Shown here piece after piece: positions 1 through 14,599 of a stretch of DNA of 64,000 nt (positions are counted from its first letter, which is position 1; each line of letters starts with the position of its first letter). The notes beneath the pieces were generated by a model that was not told the origin of the DNA, did not search any database, and saw only the letters and a program-made list of their open reading frames with translations. The DNA is from Metallyticus violacea. Its lineage: Eukaryota > Arthropoda > Insecta > Mantodea > Metallyticidae. A program made the position numbers and the translations under genes. The stretch spans positions 154,603,501 through 154,667,500 of the forward strand of contig CM060833.1 of assembly GCA_030762175.1 (NCBI GenBank), given 5' to 3'.

Positions 1-1074
1 CTCTAGGCCACGGCAAATAGCCAAGTTTTCAAGTCTACAGGATTATTTGCTTCATAGCAGTTAAAGTTACAAGAGCTGTTTCCAGCCTTCCAATGTATTA
101 ATAGCATGATCAGCAGGTATCTAAACAAAATAGGGGGAATTGGTTCAAAACCCACTGCCTCACAGAAATACTTCTGTATAGAGTAACTTCTCTATAAAAT
201 GGTGTAAAATCCTCCAAATTCAAGTTTCATGACTGGACTAGCCAAGCAGCAATTAATATCAAAAAATTGTTATAAGGAATACATTAGCTCAGACCAAAAA
301 TATTTACAGAATTTAAAGTCTCGAAAGCAGAACATTGAAACAGTTCAGAGCCATAGACAGCAGGAACTCCATCACCAAAAGATAGAAAAGACATTTTTAA
401 CTTACAAAAAATTATGCTATTATCAGCATTTTGCCAAAAGTATAATATTATGTAACTCCAAAAAGTGTTTAAATTAATGCACTCTTATGTGATTGTCATT
501 GGGATGTTACTTTTGCATTCTCACAACTCATGCCATAACATGCTTAGGACTCAAAAACAATCAATCAAGGAAACTATTATGCTATGAAAATCACCTATAA
601 ATAATTAACTTTGTATCTCTAGTGAAAAATGCTGTAGCCAGGTAATAAATGGACTGAACAACCATTTTTATACATTTGGCTTGTAGCTACCAAAATATTT
701 TGAACACAAATTTCTTATGGTGGGGACATAGTTTTTCTGCACATATAGGTATTTTGCATTAATAGAAAAGTGCGGAAGGATGCTAAACAGTCCTTTCTTT
801 TTTTTTTTTTTTTTTGGAAGATATGAAGGCTTAATATCAACTGCAAGAAAACACTTTAAAGTTTAGAATATCAAATATGCGATGGTTGCAAGTGATGAAA
901 GAATACTTGTGTCAATAAGTACAAAGAAAACTTCAGAAATTTCCTCAAGTGGAAAATTTGCTTTATTTAATTGTGGGCATTAAGACATTACTATAACCAA
1001 ATTAGAGACCTTACTAGATATTTCACTTCCAGAAGCCAAAAAAGGTCCTGCATCCTAATATACGACTAACCTTT

Positions 1075-1325
1075 GAGGCATCATAGGCATTGAACACTGA
1101 TGACACACGAGATGAAATAAATTAGAAAAAGATTTTTTTAAAAATTTTTTAAAAGGAAGGAAGGGCTCCAGACCTTAATTTAGGGTTCCTCCCCGCATTT
1201 GCCATTTATGAGGACTACGGAAAACCTGGAAAAAACTATCAGGGAGGATGGTCCTCGTGGGTATCAAACCCCAGACCTCCCCCTGAGTATGCATCTTAAA
1301 AACATTGGCCATCCGTGGCAATACT
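1075..1325 (-). mobile_element. tRNA-derived SINE, family A
   Basis: The minus strand starts with a tRNA-like head (ggccaatg...gggtttgatacc, a box-B-like tract) and continues with a body shared with 41703-41984 and 42240-42475: ggaccatcctccctgatag, cctcataaatggcaaatg, ggaggaaccctaaattaagg, and a 3' end matching catctcgtgtgtcatcagtg. Confidence 0.7.
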
Positions 1326-2984
1326 TTATCGATGACAAAACACACTTTTATTACAGAATTTGTGTCTGAGAATTGTAAGCTGATTTACCTGTATGGTGTT
1401 ACCTTCATTAATAAATTTAGAAATATGTCACTTTGCTCTTTTCTTAACACTAAGATTCAATCAATTTTCCTTCTCAAAAATCTGATTACAAAAATTAATT
1501 TATATTACAAGAGAATTAAAATCTGTGCACATTTTTTCAAATAAATCCTCTTTCAAACTAAATAGCCTTTGTTGTACACATTTAAAACTCAACTTTCTAG
1601 TATTTACCTTTCTTTGCTTTTCCACACAACAATTGTGATCTTGTACTTCTCTTTCTTTGCTTTTCAAAACTACAATTATGCTATTGTACTTCTATCATAA
1701 GAGAAACTTCTATGATCAAGGTTTTCCTTATGGAGTATATACATGCCATTCTTTTAGGAAGCAAGAATTAGGTTACCCACTTTTTAAGGAATATTTTGCA
1801 CATAAAAAAGGTTCATTTCTAGATACCTCATATCCCAGACTGAAAGGAATGGGGAACTAAGGAATAAATGAAACAACACAATTATTTTAGAAATCAGTGA
1901 TTATTCAAAATATGCTTCAACAATTTGGAAAATTTTGAAGTTTTCAAGATACTGCAGAAGATTCAGGTATCATTTTATAATTACATTATTGTACTCTTTA
2001 ATATGCAGAATACATGGCACATTTCCAAAGTAAAAACTTTAACTAAAAGTTTTCATGATAACTTGAAACATGGATAAAACAGAAACTGCTTCCAGTAATG
2101 AGACATTTTAGAATAATACACCTATACTAGAAACTATCTACATTCACTTAAAATCACTCAATGGGCACTATTGCAGAAGACCTTTTCTCAGCTACACATT
2201 TAAGTATTAGGGTAAACACTTTAAATACAAAGACTCCTCCAAAATTATAAATTGTCACGAAAAAAGGCCCTGAAGTAATATCAGATATTGTTGAATGCAT
2301 GTATTTTGGCATTTTTCTCCCCTCACCCTTAATGGAAAATCAGCAACTTTGATACAAAACATCTCGTCTTTGAAGGGAACATTGGTCTTTTAATTTTTTA
2401 TTTTGCAATTTTTATGCTTCATTTTATTGCAGCAGCTTTTAACATTTACCAGAGCTAAATATCCACAAATATGTTATATGTTCTTGATGGAATGGTTACT
2501 TAAAAAGATAATTATATCAATTTTTCCACATACTATATGAACCAATTACTAATATAACCTAGACCAATTATAAACTATAAAATCTGAAGACCAGAAAATA
2601 TTTATTCTTAATAAGCCCATTTTAAATCCCATTAATGTAATTGTAAAACATACTGAAGTAACTGAGAAACCTTCCCACTTGACTGGCCAACTTGATCAGG
2701 CAGACCAGTCAACCAAAATAACTATTTGACTAAAGGAGGGATGGAAACATTGTACTCGACAGTTTAAAATTCAATCATTAGCAGTTAATCCTCAAAAGAT
2801 TGGATGTTTTAACATTTAAACCAAGCATACTCACACAAACATCCAAGTATATAATTTATCCGTACAGCTAGATTCCTCATAAAACCAGTCACACCTCTTT
2901 TCATAAACAGCAGCTAAGGGTAGCAGAGAAAACTAAACCCAATTCCAGGCAATTAATGTAGGCAGATAATTACCATGTTCATTT

Positions 2985-3060
2985 CGGCCTGGTAACTCAG
3001 TTGGTTTGTGTGTCGTGCATCCAATGGAAAAGTAGTAGGTTCGCTTCACCCAGCAGTTAA
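2985..3060 (+). mobile_element. tRNA-like SINE head
   Basis: ggcctggtaactcagttggt at the start and aggttcgcttcaccc about 45 nt later give A- and B-box-like elements; a TA-rich tail follows. Short and degenerate. Confidence 0.45.
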
Positions 3061-6000
3061 CTTTATTATATATATATAAAATAATCTTCATAATTTGTCA
3101 AAACTTTTCTTATTATAATGATACCTTTTTAGCGAGTACAATGCATAAATTGCAACATTACTTTGGTATCATGTATGTTGCAAATTTAGGTTATGTTAGC
3201 TTAGGTTTATATATATATATATAAAACTGTTGCACTGATAAAAACACTTGCCTTTTTCCATATCAATTATTATTTAAACATTTTACATTGCTATGTTACA
3301 GTTTCCCATTTCATTTCACTCCATACTAAATGTGATTAACTATTAACATGCATCGTAAAAAGTTACTTTTTTGGATTCCACTGTTTCTGTGGTTATTACC
3401 GTTATAACCACATATTTGTGGAAGTCAAGCAACAAGAATCCTGCATTGATGCAGTCTTTCCTTGGAATTGGGCTCTGTTTTTTTCGTTGCCATTCGTGGA
3501 AGGAGGTGTGACTGATACAAGGATGACTAGCTGTACAGGTAAGTGGTATATAGGCAGTGATCCAAAACATGGTATATGTGCATTATTTGGATCTTTAAAC
3601 ATAGAAATTCTCTGCTGGTAATGTTCCTTATACTTCTCAAGATTAATATTTTGTTAAATCTCTCAATCCCATGTATTTGGGCACAAATATCTGGTATTAT
3701 TTACAACTTGTAACTCGCCGTAACCAGATCAGTGAATTGTTATATCAACCAATAATTTAATTTGTGCATGTTTTGGACACAAAGGTAATTATATAGGCTT
3801 AGAAAGGCATTCATAGATCTGAAGTAAAGAAAGCACATCATTAACCACATACTATCAAACAACGCTACTATAAATTAATGCACACAAGTTCAAATAATGC
3901 AATGGTGAACGTCGGTATTAATCAAATACTTGCCCTAAAATTTTCAGTAATAATAATTAATTCCACACTGTTGCTCATTCCTGGAATACATCTCAAGTCG
4001 TTCTTCTTGCCAGTAGTATAGTGCTACAAACGTACATTTTAATTCACTTCATGGTACTTTTGAGGCCAAGTATGAACATAAAGATCAGAGAAATAAAATG
4101 AGGTGAGGTTCCCATATTCTCTAAAATTCATGAACTTGAAAATTTTAAGATATTTCCATCATGACCGAACAAATTAAGGTTATCAGACATCCAGTAACTA
4201 ATATAATTTGGGAAAAAAAATTTATATGTAAACATTATTTCAACTGTGCAATATGTTCCATAAGGATAGTTGAAACTTGGTCTGCTACGTGAAAGAGTAC
4301 ATACTCTTTAACCACAAGACTCGAGATAAGTGAATTTGCTTTTGATATCCTCAGAACTATAAAGTGGGTATTTAGCCCTTCAGCACTATATCCCTTATTA
4401 TCAAAAACATTACTTATATTAGTACTATCACCAATGAATCCATGCCCCCTTCCCACCACCACCATCTTGGTGTTAATGCACTTTCAAAATAAATTAAAAG
4501 CAAGTAAAATTCTAATCATGATATGCCAACAGCAGGAACACTGGCACTTATTCCTGTAAAGGCTAACAAAGTCTGTTACTATTTTAAAAATAAATAAAAA
4601 GATTTGCTCATCTAAGGTTTAAATGCTGTTTAGCATGAATGTACTGTTGGTTTCTTGCAAAAACTTAAGACTTAACATTAGAGAATGCAGATTTCTCATT
4701 TCATTAACTCTTCTGGGCTGTTTGGGAATTTATATTTATTTTGCAGAACATCAGAACCACAGCTATAATTTGTGATGAGAAATCTAGCCTTAGCATGATA
4801 AATGCAAACAATTTTGCAAGCCAACCCATAATTTAACCAACATGTGCTAACTAAGAATTTTTGGCTTCAGTTTTCTTAATAACTATATATCTCTGCCAAT
4901 GCTGGGATTTTTTATAAATGTTGTGTTTTTAGCTGAATATACTTCCGTAATGTGTGTATATATAACACAATATTTATATGAACTGTACAATATATAATTG
5001 TTTGCCAATAGGAACTACTTCTGATCCTGTTTTTTGCTGTAATTCCACTACTACCCAATTTTGTTCTTTTTTTTCCTTTTCAGCTACATGTGCCTTTAGT
5101 GAAATTAGCTCAGGTATGTTTGTAATTCATACACCTACCTCAGTGCTGTTTTGTTATTAATTTTTTAAAACTCTATACAATGTAATGAAAAATCTTCAAG
5201 ACTTGTGGATGTGTGTGGGAGAGGGAAGAAAGGGAAATTGTTTCACAGAATATTCATAATTTTGTGCATTTATACTGATGCCTTAAATGCAACCAAGACA
5301 TACTATTGACCCATAAATTCATACATATTGTAATGCTATGAGTTGCAATCATAATGGTTAGCAATACTGCCTGTGAACAAATGCTCTCATTAGCACCCAC
5401 CATCTTTTCAATGTTTAAATAGATTTGTGTATGTAAAAGCCTGACAAATTATGCACTTGAATACAAAATATATCAATGTAGTTCTAGTACGAAACTAAAA
5501 ATATTTTCTTAGCTAAGCATACATTTTTTCTAAGAACCACCAATACTATTTAAGGACAACAAATTACCTGTGTAACAGCAGTTAAAATCACTCCATAAAT
5601 TGTTTTAAAGGTGTACATAAATTGTATAATACACCTCTTAGCGCATAATGAGCTTTATTAATGCATTTTAATTATTACACAACATTTATCATTTCCCTGA
5701 TTTTCGTAATCTTAAAGGTCAGTTTCACATAAATGCATTAGGATATATTACTAATGTTTATAATTTTTAAAAACAAAGAATATGAAAAGGTGAACCAAAA
5801 TGTTACAAGTTAAAGAAATTACTACATAAAATTAGGATCATGTGTGAGCAATTGCTCATTCATCCAGCAAAACCAAAAAGTGACTGCATAAAACAAGTTC
5901 CTCTGGGGATATCCTCTTCTCTGTAACATTCCCACTTATGTTTATGTATATTACCTGCAACAGCTCATGAACATAACTGCATCTAGTGTCAAAATAAACC

Positions 6001-6304
6001 AAGAAATGGTATAAATATTTCAACACAAAGTATAAGAATAAAAGCTTAAACACAGAAAAGTTTGACATTCAACAGTATGACATTGAAAACAAAATTCAAA
6101 TTGCATACATATAAGAATATAAACGGACTCTCTCAATGAAATGCTATTTTACAGACTCGCATGAAATATCTATGGTAGAAATAAAATGCCAGAACCAAAA
6201 TATTTTGAAAACCAAACAATTATATAAAGCTGTTATTACAGGTATTTTGAATTATTAGAAAGTTAGCTTTAACGAACTTACATTTTAAAATACTTTTCAC
6301 TTAC
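3061..6304. other. AT-rich stretch without a recognised gene
   Basis: It holds a (TA)n run, a short region at 3343-3621 open on both strands (for example ESCIDAVFPWNWALFFSLPF on plus) which is probably a fragment of an unknown repeat, and a plus-strand acceptor/donor pair around 5082-5111 (ttccttttcag, CAG|GTATGT) enclosing only 30 nt. None is strong enough to call. Confidence 0.4.
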
Positions 6305-6433
6305 TTGGTCAATGCTGCCAAGATGTTCATGCCCTGGCACAGCATCCTCCTTTAGACCTATGTGCTCGTGTATGTGATGTTAAACAACGGATTGTAGACT
6401 GGGTGCCAAACCCAAAGCTACCTTTGCCATCTT
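6305..6433 (-). other. Candidate exon with good splice sites
   Basis: 129 nt between acceptor gatgggtttttgtag and donor CCAA|GTAAGTGA. One frame reads DGKGSFGFGTQSTIRCLTSH followed by TRAHRSKGG and a stop; another is open to the donor and reads HIHEHIGLKEDAVPGHEHLG. The phase of the first frame fits the donor of 11543-11574. It is more GC-rich than its surroundings. I do not recognise the product. It may be a coding or UTR exon of the small downstream gene. Confidence 0.35.
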
Positions 6434-8078
6434 CTACAAAAACCCATCTTGATGAGAAAAACATGAATGCCAACTTTTGGATAAAGTTCATACAATCCAA
6501 CAGTCATGGAAAAGCATCGCTCTCAAATAGACAATATTTCCTTTCTTTATACTAATGTAGATGCAATTTTGTGACATTACATGTACAAACTGAAATAGTC
6601 ACAACTGACGACAGAGACTTACGTGAAACAGTGGAAGTGATCACTCAGCTGTTTTAGTTGGTTGCTTCCACTAAACAGAACATAACGAAAAACAATACTG
6701 CACCCCAAAAAAAATTACACTTGCAAAAGACAGCGTATAAGTATATACAGAAATGGCAACTCACATTTCAATGCACTACAAGAAATAATAACACAGGTTT
6801 CAAGAATATCATCATGGAAAATCTTTTGATTCACAGAAGCACAACCATAATAGGCACTCTATTTAAAAAATTGCTGGATTATGTTGTTCTGCAGTGATGG
6901 CTGAAGTTTTCCACCCCATGTTGCATGAAATGAGCAAGAACAGTTGGAATTCCTAAAGAGAATATGCAGCGACCAGAACACATTTAAATCCTTCTGCAAA
7001 GGCAATGATGCTTATATCCCATACAATGAAAAGAACTTCAGGGTAGGGAAGATTTCGTTTCGGAAAAAAAACTCTTTGGTGATTAGTGCAATTATACGAG
7101 CTTTAGTTTCAGGAAAACATCTTCACCTTGTTGGAAGTTCTTCAAAGTATGGGATCAAATTTCATTTCTGCTTTGCAAACATTAAACTTCTCCTCACAAA
7201 ATGAACAAATACTACATAGAAAACTTTCCAAACACTTCAAAATGTTATGAAAGGCAATACTACAGAATGCACTCTGGCATGATAAAAATTAATTTTTTCA
7301 AAAAAATCACTATTTTGAAACTCAGCAAATATTATGAGAAACACTAGTAAAGGGATACACTAACAAGCGAAGAACAGATTTATATACAAGACATAATGAT
7401 TTATCATAGAATATGAAACTAAGGCTAATTTATCACGACAATTTTGCATAGGAAGGCCATATTTAATGATACAAACATGAAAAAAATTAATATTTAAATA
7501 AATACCTTTCTAGGCGTGAAAAAAACTGCAACATAGCTGTAAATGCTCAGACAAAACATGACTGAAAATAATGTAGTTCTGCAGAACTCTATTTAGCTGA
7601 AACCTACAATTTCCAGAAACTGTAGTTCTAAGAATACATTCTCCCAACTGAGGTAATGATTACATTGCCATTGTAGCACAAAGAACAAAGGAGATGACTG
7701 TTCACTAAAGCATTCTCCAATATTTACTTTATAAACAATTCACACACATACAATCTTTAAATGAGAACTTTACTGATGAACAGAACCCCTTGAAAATTTG
7801 CTGTGCCCGAGTTCTTCAAGTATTTATGCCAATTATACAAATTTCCTGCATCATATCCCTTTATTAAAATTCTGACCACTATGTATTATGGTTGCATTTT
7901 CCATTATAAATTTTAAAGTTCATTAGGTTATTTCGACAAATGTAAATTTTCAGAAGACTTAGTACCACTGTGATTTTATCTCTGATAATGCAGAAACTTC
8001 ACCTTGTTTTAAGAAGGTAAACAACTGTAATTAAGAATACAGCTGGCACAAAGTTTGCACCTAAAATAACTCACTGCA

Positions 8079-8106
8079 TTAATCATCATAGGGATCATTC
8101 ATATTC
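8079..8106 (-). other. Candidate alternative terminal exon
   Basis: The acceptor-like agaataagaatacag is followed by a reading frame NMNDPYDD and TAA. Its phase fits the donor of 14600-14656 directly (giving RGNMNDPYDD, stop). The acceptor tract overlaps a 43-bp tandem duplication at 8117-8202. Weak evidence; listed because of the phase match. Confidence 0.18.
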
Positions 8107-8116
8107 CTGTATTCTT

Positions 8117-8202
8117 ATTCTATTAAAGAGAATCAAGCTATATTTTGCAGCTTAAGTAATTCTATTAAAGAGAATCAAGCTATATTTTGCAGCTTAAGTA
8201 AT
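8117..8202 (+). repeat. 43-bp exact tandem duplication
   Basis: Two identical copies of ttctattaaagagaatcaag plus ctatattttgcagcttaagtaa. Confidence 0.85.
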
Positions 8203-8276
8203 CACCAATTGTAATGATAATGCTAGAAGAAAGAAAAAAGTTGCACTATCAAACTAATCTACCTATTATTAATAGT

Positions 8277-8675
8277 TCAATTATCTATACTTTGTTGGCA
8301 ATTTCTCTGTATATTCAAATATATTACCTCATTACACATTTTCTTTATATGTAGTTTTAGAGCATGGTTGATATCAAGGTTGGTGGAACACTTCGTAACA
8401 ATGAAGTTATATGCTGCTGACAATGCAACAAAGTAACAATATTTGGCAAGCTCTTTAGAGTAAAAAGAAATCAATTCTGCCTCAGAAAGTTTTATCCAAC
8501 CAGTAATACAAGCTTGATCTCTATGCTCCAGGCCTTCTATTTGATCTAAACTTTTTTCATGGCACAAGATATTATGACATGTCTGCAAATTCGGAGGAAT
8601 GTGCTTTCTTACGTTATATAAAAAGATGACATTCATGAGCTTAAAAATAGTAGCACATCTAGTGAAGATGAGCAT
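8277..8675 (-). other. Unidentified 132-codon ORF
   Basis: The longest single open frame apart from transposase remnants. It contains CHEKSLDQIEGLEHRDQACI and HALKLHIKKMCNEV but no motif I recognise, no signal peptide, and no flanking splice evidence. A decayed mobile-element coding segment or a chance ORF are both possible. Confidence 0.15.
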
Positions 8676-9968
8676 GGCGATGTTTCTTGGAAGATGCCAT
8701 AAAAGAACAAATAAATACAGTGTATGATTTTCAAATGACTGTCAGGATATAGTACAGGAAACAAGCATCTCATAACTTAGTATGTAGTATTTTACTTTAA
8801 CAAATAAGAGATAAAAAATTAACTGGTAAGAGGTTAGGCTAATGCTGACAACTATGCAAAAATGGTTCAGTCAAAATCTGTAAGCCACATTCAAGACATT
8901 TTCAGGCAGAAATTTGACAGATTTGTAATCATGGATGAATCATGATCCTGAAACCAAAAATGCTAAATACAGAATAAAAATGTAACAGATCTCGAACCTC
9001 TCTCTCAGCACTTGGGTTGCATAAGTGTTATTCTGGTCAATTATTTGCAGAGAGGAGTCACAAAGTCATTAAATGCAAATTTAATTTCCAAATTATGAGA
9101 TGATCAAGGAGAAATCTTACAGAAAGTTATGGTGATTTACGTTTCTTTCAGAACAATGCTTCAAATTATGTTTATGCCGTAATGACTGCCTTTGATAAAG
9201 TAGTGTTTGAATTACTGGAACACACTGCTTACTCCCAAACCAGCTCCCAAAAAATTCAGGCCGTTCCCAAAACTGAAAGAAAACCAAGGAAGAAAATTTT
9301 CATCAGTTTATGAAGTTATGGAGGTTGTAAACCAATGATATGCAGAGGTGAACAACTCTTCTTACATGAGGATATTGCAGTGGTAACCAATAGTGAAAGA
9401 AGTGCATCAGTCTTCAAAAAGAGTAAGTTAAAAATTGAGGTAAAAATAAAAATTTTAGAATAACTAGAAATGGATCAAGGATGGAGCATATAGACCAATC
9501 CTCATAAGAAGTTTAGCCAAATTTCCAAATATCACACAGCTGCATCATACAAAACTTGAAGATTTCTCATCTCTTACCACTCAAAAGGCCTGTTTTAACA
9601 TATTTATACAACATTCTTCCCAGTTATTTACTACATTATTTCTATATTACATTCAATCTTTTTCTTTTCTTTTTGTTTTTGTGGTGTTTAACCTGAGGAA
9701 TTGCAGCCTTGCATTTGAAATTGCACAAACCCTGCCACAATATTATCAAACTAGTATATATATTGTCAAAGTAGTCTGCTACATATATTATGAACATGGT
9801 AATAATAATTGTTATACACTGCATAATTTCAAGGTAAATTATCTCATTTGGCTCAATTTCATATGTTCTTGTATATAAATCTGCCCATGAAACTTTACCC
9901 TTGTTAAGGATTAAACTAAAGCTTAGGTTAAAATAGTTTTTCATAACAGTATCTACATAGAAAACAAG

Positions 9969-10024
9969 TCAATGTGAAATTAAAAAAGTGTCTGGGTCAT
10001 CATAATCTGGGTGCCAGTCAATCT
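9969..10024 (-). CDS. Terminal exon of the small unidentified ORF
   Basis: Acceptor catgatatttgtcttacag, then in frame EIDWHPDYDDPDTFLISH and TGA. The strongly acidic, tryptophan-containing peptide does not look like random AT-rich DNA. No donor occurs before the stop, so it would be the last coding exon of a 42-codon ORF. Function unknown; it may be a micropeptide gene, the tail of a larger protein, or an untranslated exon of the Psi transcript. Confidence 0.42.
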
Positions 10025-11542
10025 CTGTAAGACAAATATCATGTCAAACTGGAGCACAGTACAAGCAATATCATGTTAAGTGAAAACTATTTAACTAAAA
10101 CCAAACAAATGCAAAGCTCTTTCCCCAAAAACAACTTTTCACCAAACAATGATAAGGATGTGTTAGCAATAACAAAAATTTCATTTCCACATAATAAAAT
10201 CATACGACATGCTAATGCAATATGTATATCATTTATCTTAAAAGATGGTACTTCTAACTTAAAATCAATGCAATTTTAATATAAAATATTTAAATGCTTA
10301 TACATATTTAATAATAAATGTGATTAAGGAAATATTCTAGTTTGTAATTTCCTCTTCCAAAAATGACAACAAATTAGAGTCTTGAGTTAGATTTCAAAAC
10401 AAATGATAGAAGAAAACTGCAAGCATGAAAGCACGAGCTATTAATGTCATTTGATGCACTGAACATCTATTTTCTATTTTTCCAGTTCTTAACAGATTAA
10501 GTTACAAGAGCTGTCATGTCTGACCATTTAAAGGGTTATGGATAAATGTGAAACAAAGCCTATTCAATGCAATGTGCTATCAGTTCCAATTAAAAAAGTG
10601 CTGCAATGAGTTAAGGCTTTATCATCCTCAGCTTATAAACCACACCCTCTGCCTATCTTAGCATTTTTATTCAACCTACTTACCATTTTATTCCCATATG
10701 TTCACTTCTATTTCTAGCCATTATTCAATTTTAATACTAGTTTTTCATAGTGAAAAACTCTTTCTAACTTAGCTCAATGCTTTGATTACTATATACATTC
10801 AGAATTAAACTTTTTTTTCAGAGCATTAACATGAACTGCATTGAACACTGATTAATAAATAATTATAACTGGACTTTGCCAGATGTTTGAAATGAACATT
10901 TCTGATTTCCTAAGATGATTTATAATTTCCTCAAAACATTGAAAAATTTCAAGTTCTTTACTTTCTCTCAAAATTATTATCTCCATCTATCAGAAATGAA
11001 ATGCTTCCAAAAAATTTCCCTGCCCTTTCAAGTAATCACAACAGGCCTACCATATTCCCTTAATAGTGAGACATCTTTAAATAGGTGTTGCAACTGAGTT
11101 CTATGGGTTTTCTCTTGTGCACCCATTATCTAATCTGTCCAAGAAAGGATGGTGTTGCATAATACATAAGATTGTCTTTTTATGTTATAGTCTTCACCAC
11201 TGAACATTCCCTCCTTTCAAAATGGGACTTCTGAACTTATCCTGCAGAGTTAGAATCAGTCAAAACATGCCTTTGCAAAAGATGGCAAGCATGAGACTAA
11301 GATGTGCCATGAAATCATTTTCCTTTGAAATTATTCTTCACATTTTGCTGAAGATTCCAGAAGTTGACATATTTTAGGGATGATGAAGAACTTATTCCCT
11401 CTGCATTAAGTGACTATCACATCACAGCAAATGACAGGCTAATAGCTTTAACTGCTTATAATGCTGTTTTGATTTTGGAATGCACCATTTATATTTCTCT
11501 CACTATATAGACCACTAAAGCCATAAATACCTTTACACTTAC

Positions 11543-11574
11543 CTCTAGGTATGTTAGGATCATCAGATTTTAGC
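11543..11574 (-). CDS. Exon 2 of the small unidentified ORF (32 nt)
   Basis: A 32-nt exon with a strong donor (AGAG|GTAAGTGT) and a modest acceptor (gaaacaaactcag). Joined after 14600 it continues the frame as G|LKSDDPNIPR and leaves one base, matching the next exon. The support is phase consistency plus splice signals; the short length makes it less certain than its neighbours. Confidence 0.42.
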
Positions 11575-14500
11575 CTGAGTTTGTTTCAAAATTGCTTGAT
11601 TTTCTTTCAGAATACGATTAAATCAATAGCTTAGGATTTTGTATACAATGTTTGCCTCTTCCTTTGCATGGCATATGCTCAACACTGATCTTATTCACCA
11701 AATACAAGAATATTTTTCAGTACCATGCACGCATTCTTTTATTCAATACTCTTACAAACATACATAAGTACTTCTTTCCTATTACTCTCAGAAGTTTCCA
11801 GGTGTTGGAGGGTTAATGAATTAAGAATCCTGAAGGTTGTGTCTACTGAAATTGTCAAGCAAGTATGCCATTTTTGGTTCGTAAGCTTATTTTTTTGTTC
11901 TATTTGTTATGCAGCATGGCACACTTCATCTTGTTTTTAAACACTTGACAAACATCAAAAGAAAGGCCCATTATTTTCTGATATGGCTTGAGAGACCTAC
12001 TAGGGGACAGGAGAGTGCCTAATTCCACAGAATTCATTAATTGCTTTAGAGCACCATCTCAAAAATACACAATAATGCAATACAATGTGCTGACAATGAA
12101 ACCGCATATATATAAATCTCTATAATATTATCCAGAATATAACAGGATTGGACAAAAAACAAATGAGCAACCTCTCATGCTAAGCCAAAGATTTTTATGC
12201 ATACCACACCACATGTGTTCTTAATTACAACTGTACAGATGCACTTCCTGCAGCTCCACATCCTCAGCCAATATTCGATCCGTGAGAACCACTCACTAGT
12301 GGAAATGACTGCAATATGAGCATTGCAACTACACCACTTGCATCTCATGAACAAAGTACATAATAAAAGAGAACTGTGCAGGTTGCAACTGTCAGACATG
12401 AATCAAAACATTAAAATGCCATTAATTTCAATTTAACTTATATAATATGGTTAAATTCAATGTTACTTAAAATAACAGATTTGTGCACAAAAGTTAAGCA
12501 GTTCAACATAAAGGTACTCTTTAATTCTATATGGCTATGAAATGAAAAAGAACACGAGCATACAAATAACAGTCAAGTCCAAAATGAAGTAAATTAAATT
12601 TTACTTAATATTATCCCATTAGAGTTACATTGTATGTGATACATCAAGTTGACATACTGATGTAAAACCTACACAAAAGTACACTGGGTTAGCACACTAC
12701 ATAATAAAAATAATGCAAATTCAGCATTGCTAAACCATTGGAATGTGAAGTGCTTGATACTGTGATATTGCCTTTGGAACTAAGCATCTGTTCCATGTCA
12801 GTAGCTTTATACAAGAGTCGGTTTTAAGGTTATGAAGGAGGAAAATAAAAACAATAATTACACAAGTTCCCCTCCAGAATTTTTCCTCTATTTAAGGTTA
12901 TTTTTCAATACCAAGATTTGAAACCATTTTTTACTATGCCTTATTGATAAGAGGCTCAAAAAAGTAAATGCACATGAAATGTATTTCATTTTTAATTATA
13001 AAAAATTAAAAGATTTACACTAATTGTATGATAGAGCTTATATTGTGATTAATTTCATTTATCTTAACTAAACATATTCTGAGTTCTTCAGTAAGAATCA
13101 CTCTTTGCACCAGCTAGTTTTACATCTCAAAATATGAGCATAAAATGTATCACCTCTTCAAAACATAGGAAATTGACCAACTTCATTAACTCCAAAAGAG
13201 CATATAGTGAAATTCTTCCAAACTGCTCATCAAAGACATGCTCTTGTAATGGTAGAAAAAGCTCTTTTTTCTAGCACAAAAATGTTTTGAAATGTTTATA
13301 AAATTTTGCAAAACAACGTCACATTTTAATATTTCCATTTCTGGAACAAGCATTGAAGTCAATTTCCTTTGCATTTCCAAAACATTAACATTCATGCCAT
13401 AGCTATTAGCACTAGTGCAAACATTTTGTCTATCTGTCCACTAATCACAATTTTTATAATATTTGACAGCAATTAGTGAAGATGGCTAATTAATAATTAT
13501 GTAGTAAGAAAATGACATGGCTAGAACATTTACTAACTAATTTGTGACTAGTGGACACATTTTTGTTACTTTTCTGTTTTAACTATTAATATTACCTTTG
13601 CCATTAAACAAGATGAATCGCTATTTTGCACATTTCACTTTTTCATTCTTGCTGGCACAGGATGTAGAACTGCTGCAACTTTTCTGGGAAGATGACCTCC
13701 ATCCAGTGTGAAGTTTAATCATTCTCTAGACCACCTCACAAGTGACTTATTCCTTTCCCCGCAAATACATACAAATACGTACATTGCATTATGACAAAGA
13801 GAAAGAGACAATCTACCAGCTAAACATTAGTGGATTTAAAATTTTCAGTTTTGCTTATTGTAAATTCACTATGGTTCACACAAATCCCCCATCACACAGA
13901 ATGTAACAAAATACACATTTGTTAGAACAGATGAAACAAAAAGAGAAAATATTAGGACAATCGCATCTTATTGTAAATACAAATTTAATACCTATACTTC
14001 TCAAAAATAGGATCAAATATGGCAGGGTGTAAGTAGCACAAATAATGAAACAAATTTGTTACTCAAATATTCAACATTTCAGCAATGGAAATAATATAGA
14101 TAACATACAAAAACAAAGATGTACAAGACATGCAAAATTGTTCATATCCGCAAAATTAAGTCCATTTATACTAAACAATGTTAACTCACTCAGCCCTTAA
14201 AATATCCCCTTTTCAAAAAACACTCTAAGATTATGTAAAAATGTGTGGAAGTTCATTTTGCTCTATTCTGGATGGGGAGCATTTTCACATTTTTTTGTTC
14301 AACCAACCACTGTGAAGATGAACTTATCTGAAAGGAAATGCAAAACACACAACATGTATGTCAAAATCCTTCAAACTTGGTTTGTTTTTTCCTGAAAAGA
14401 TAAGATTTATTAGTATAATCATAATCCTAAGGCCAGTGCCCTTGCTTTCAAGCTCAAGATTTTCAATTCTGTGACCTCACATTCCTTGTAATATAATTTA

Positions 14501-14599
14501 TTTTATTTTAATGTTATTGGATTTAAAATAGGAGGGGTCTACAGAAAACAAGAGCACTGCATCAAGACCTACCTGACATTAATAGTACATAATACTTAC
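11575..14599. other. No recognised gene; intron of the small ORF if real
   Basis: AT-rich, no transposase, tRNA-like head or ribozyme motif seen. The minus-strand ORF at 12175-12399 is cysteine-rich but has no recognisable motif. Confidence 0.4.

Noticed and set aside
3343..3621. Sequence open on both strands with protein-like composition
   Set aside because: No recognisable motif in any frame; likely a piece of an unknown repeat rather than a gene.
5082..5111. Plus-strand 30-nt micro-exon (strong ttccttttcag acceptor, CAG|GTATGT donor)
   Set aside because: No other plus-strand exon found nearby to join it; pyrimidine-rich tracts make such pairs by chance in AT-rich DNA.
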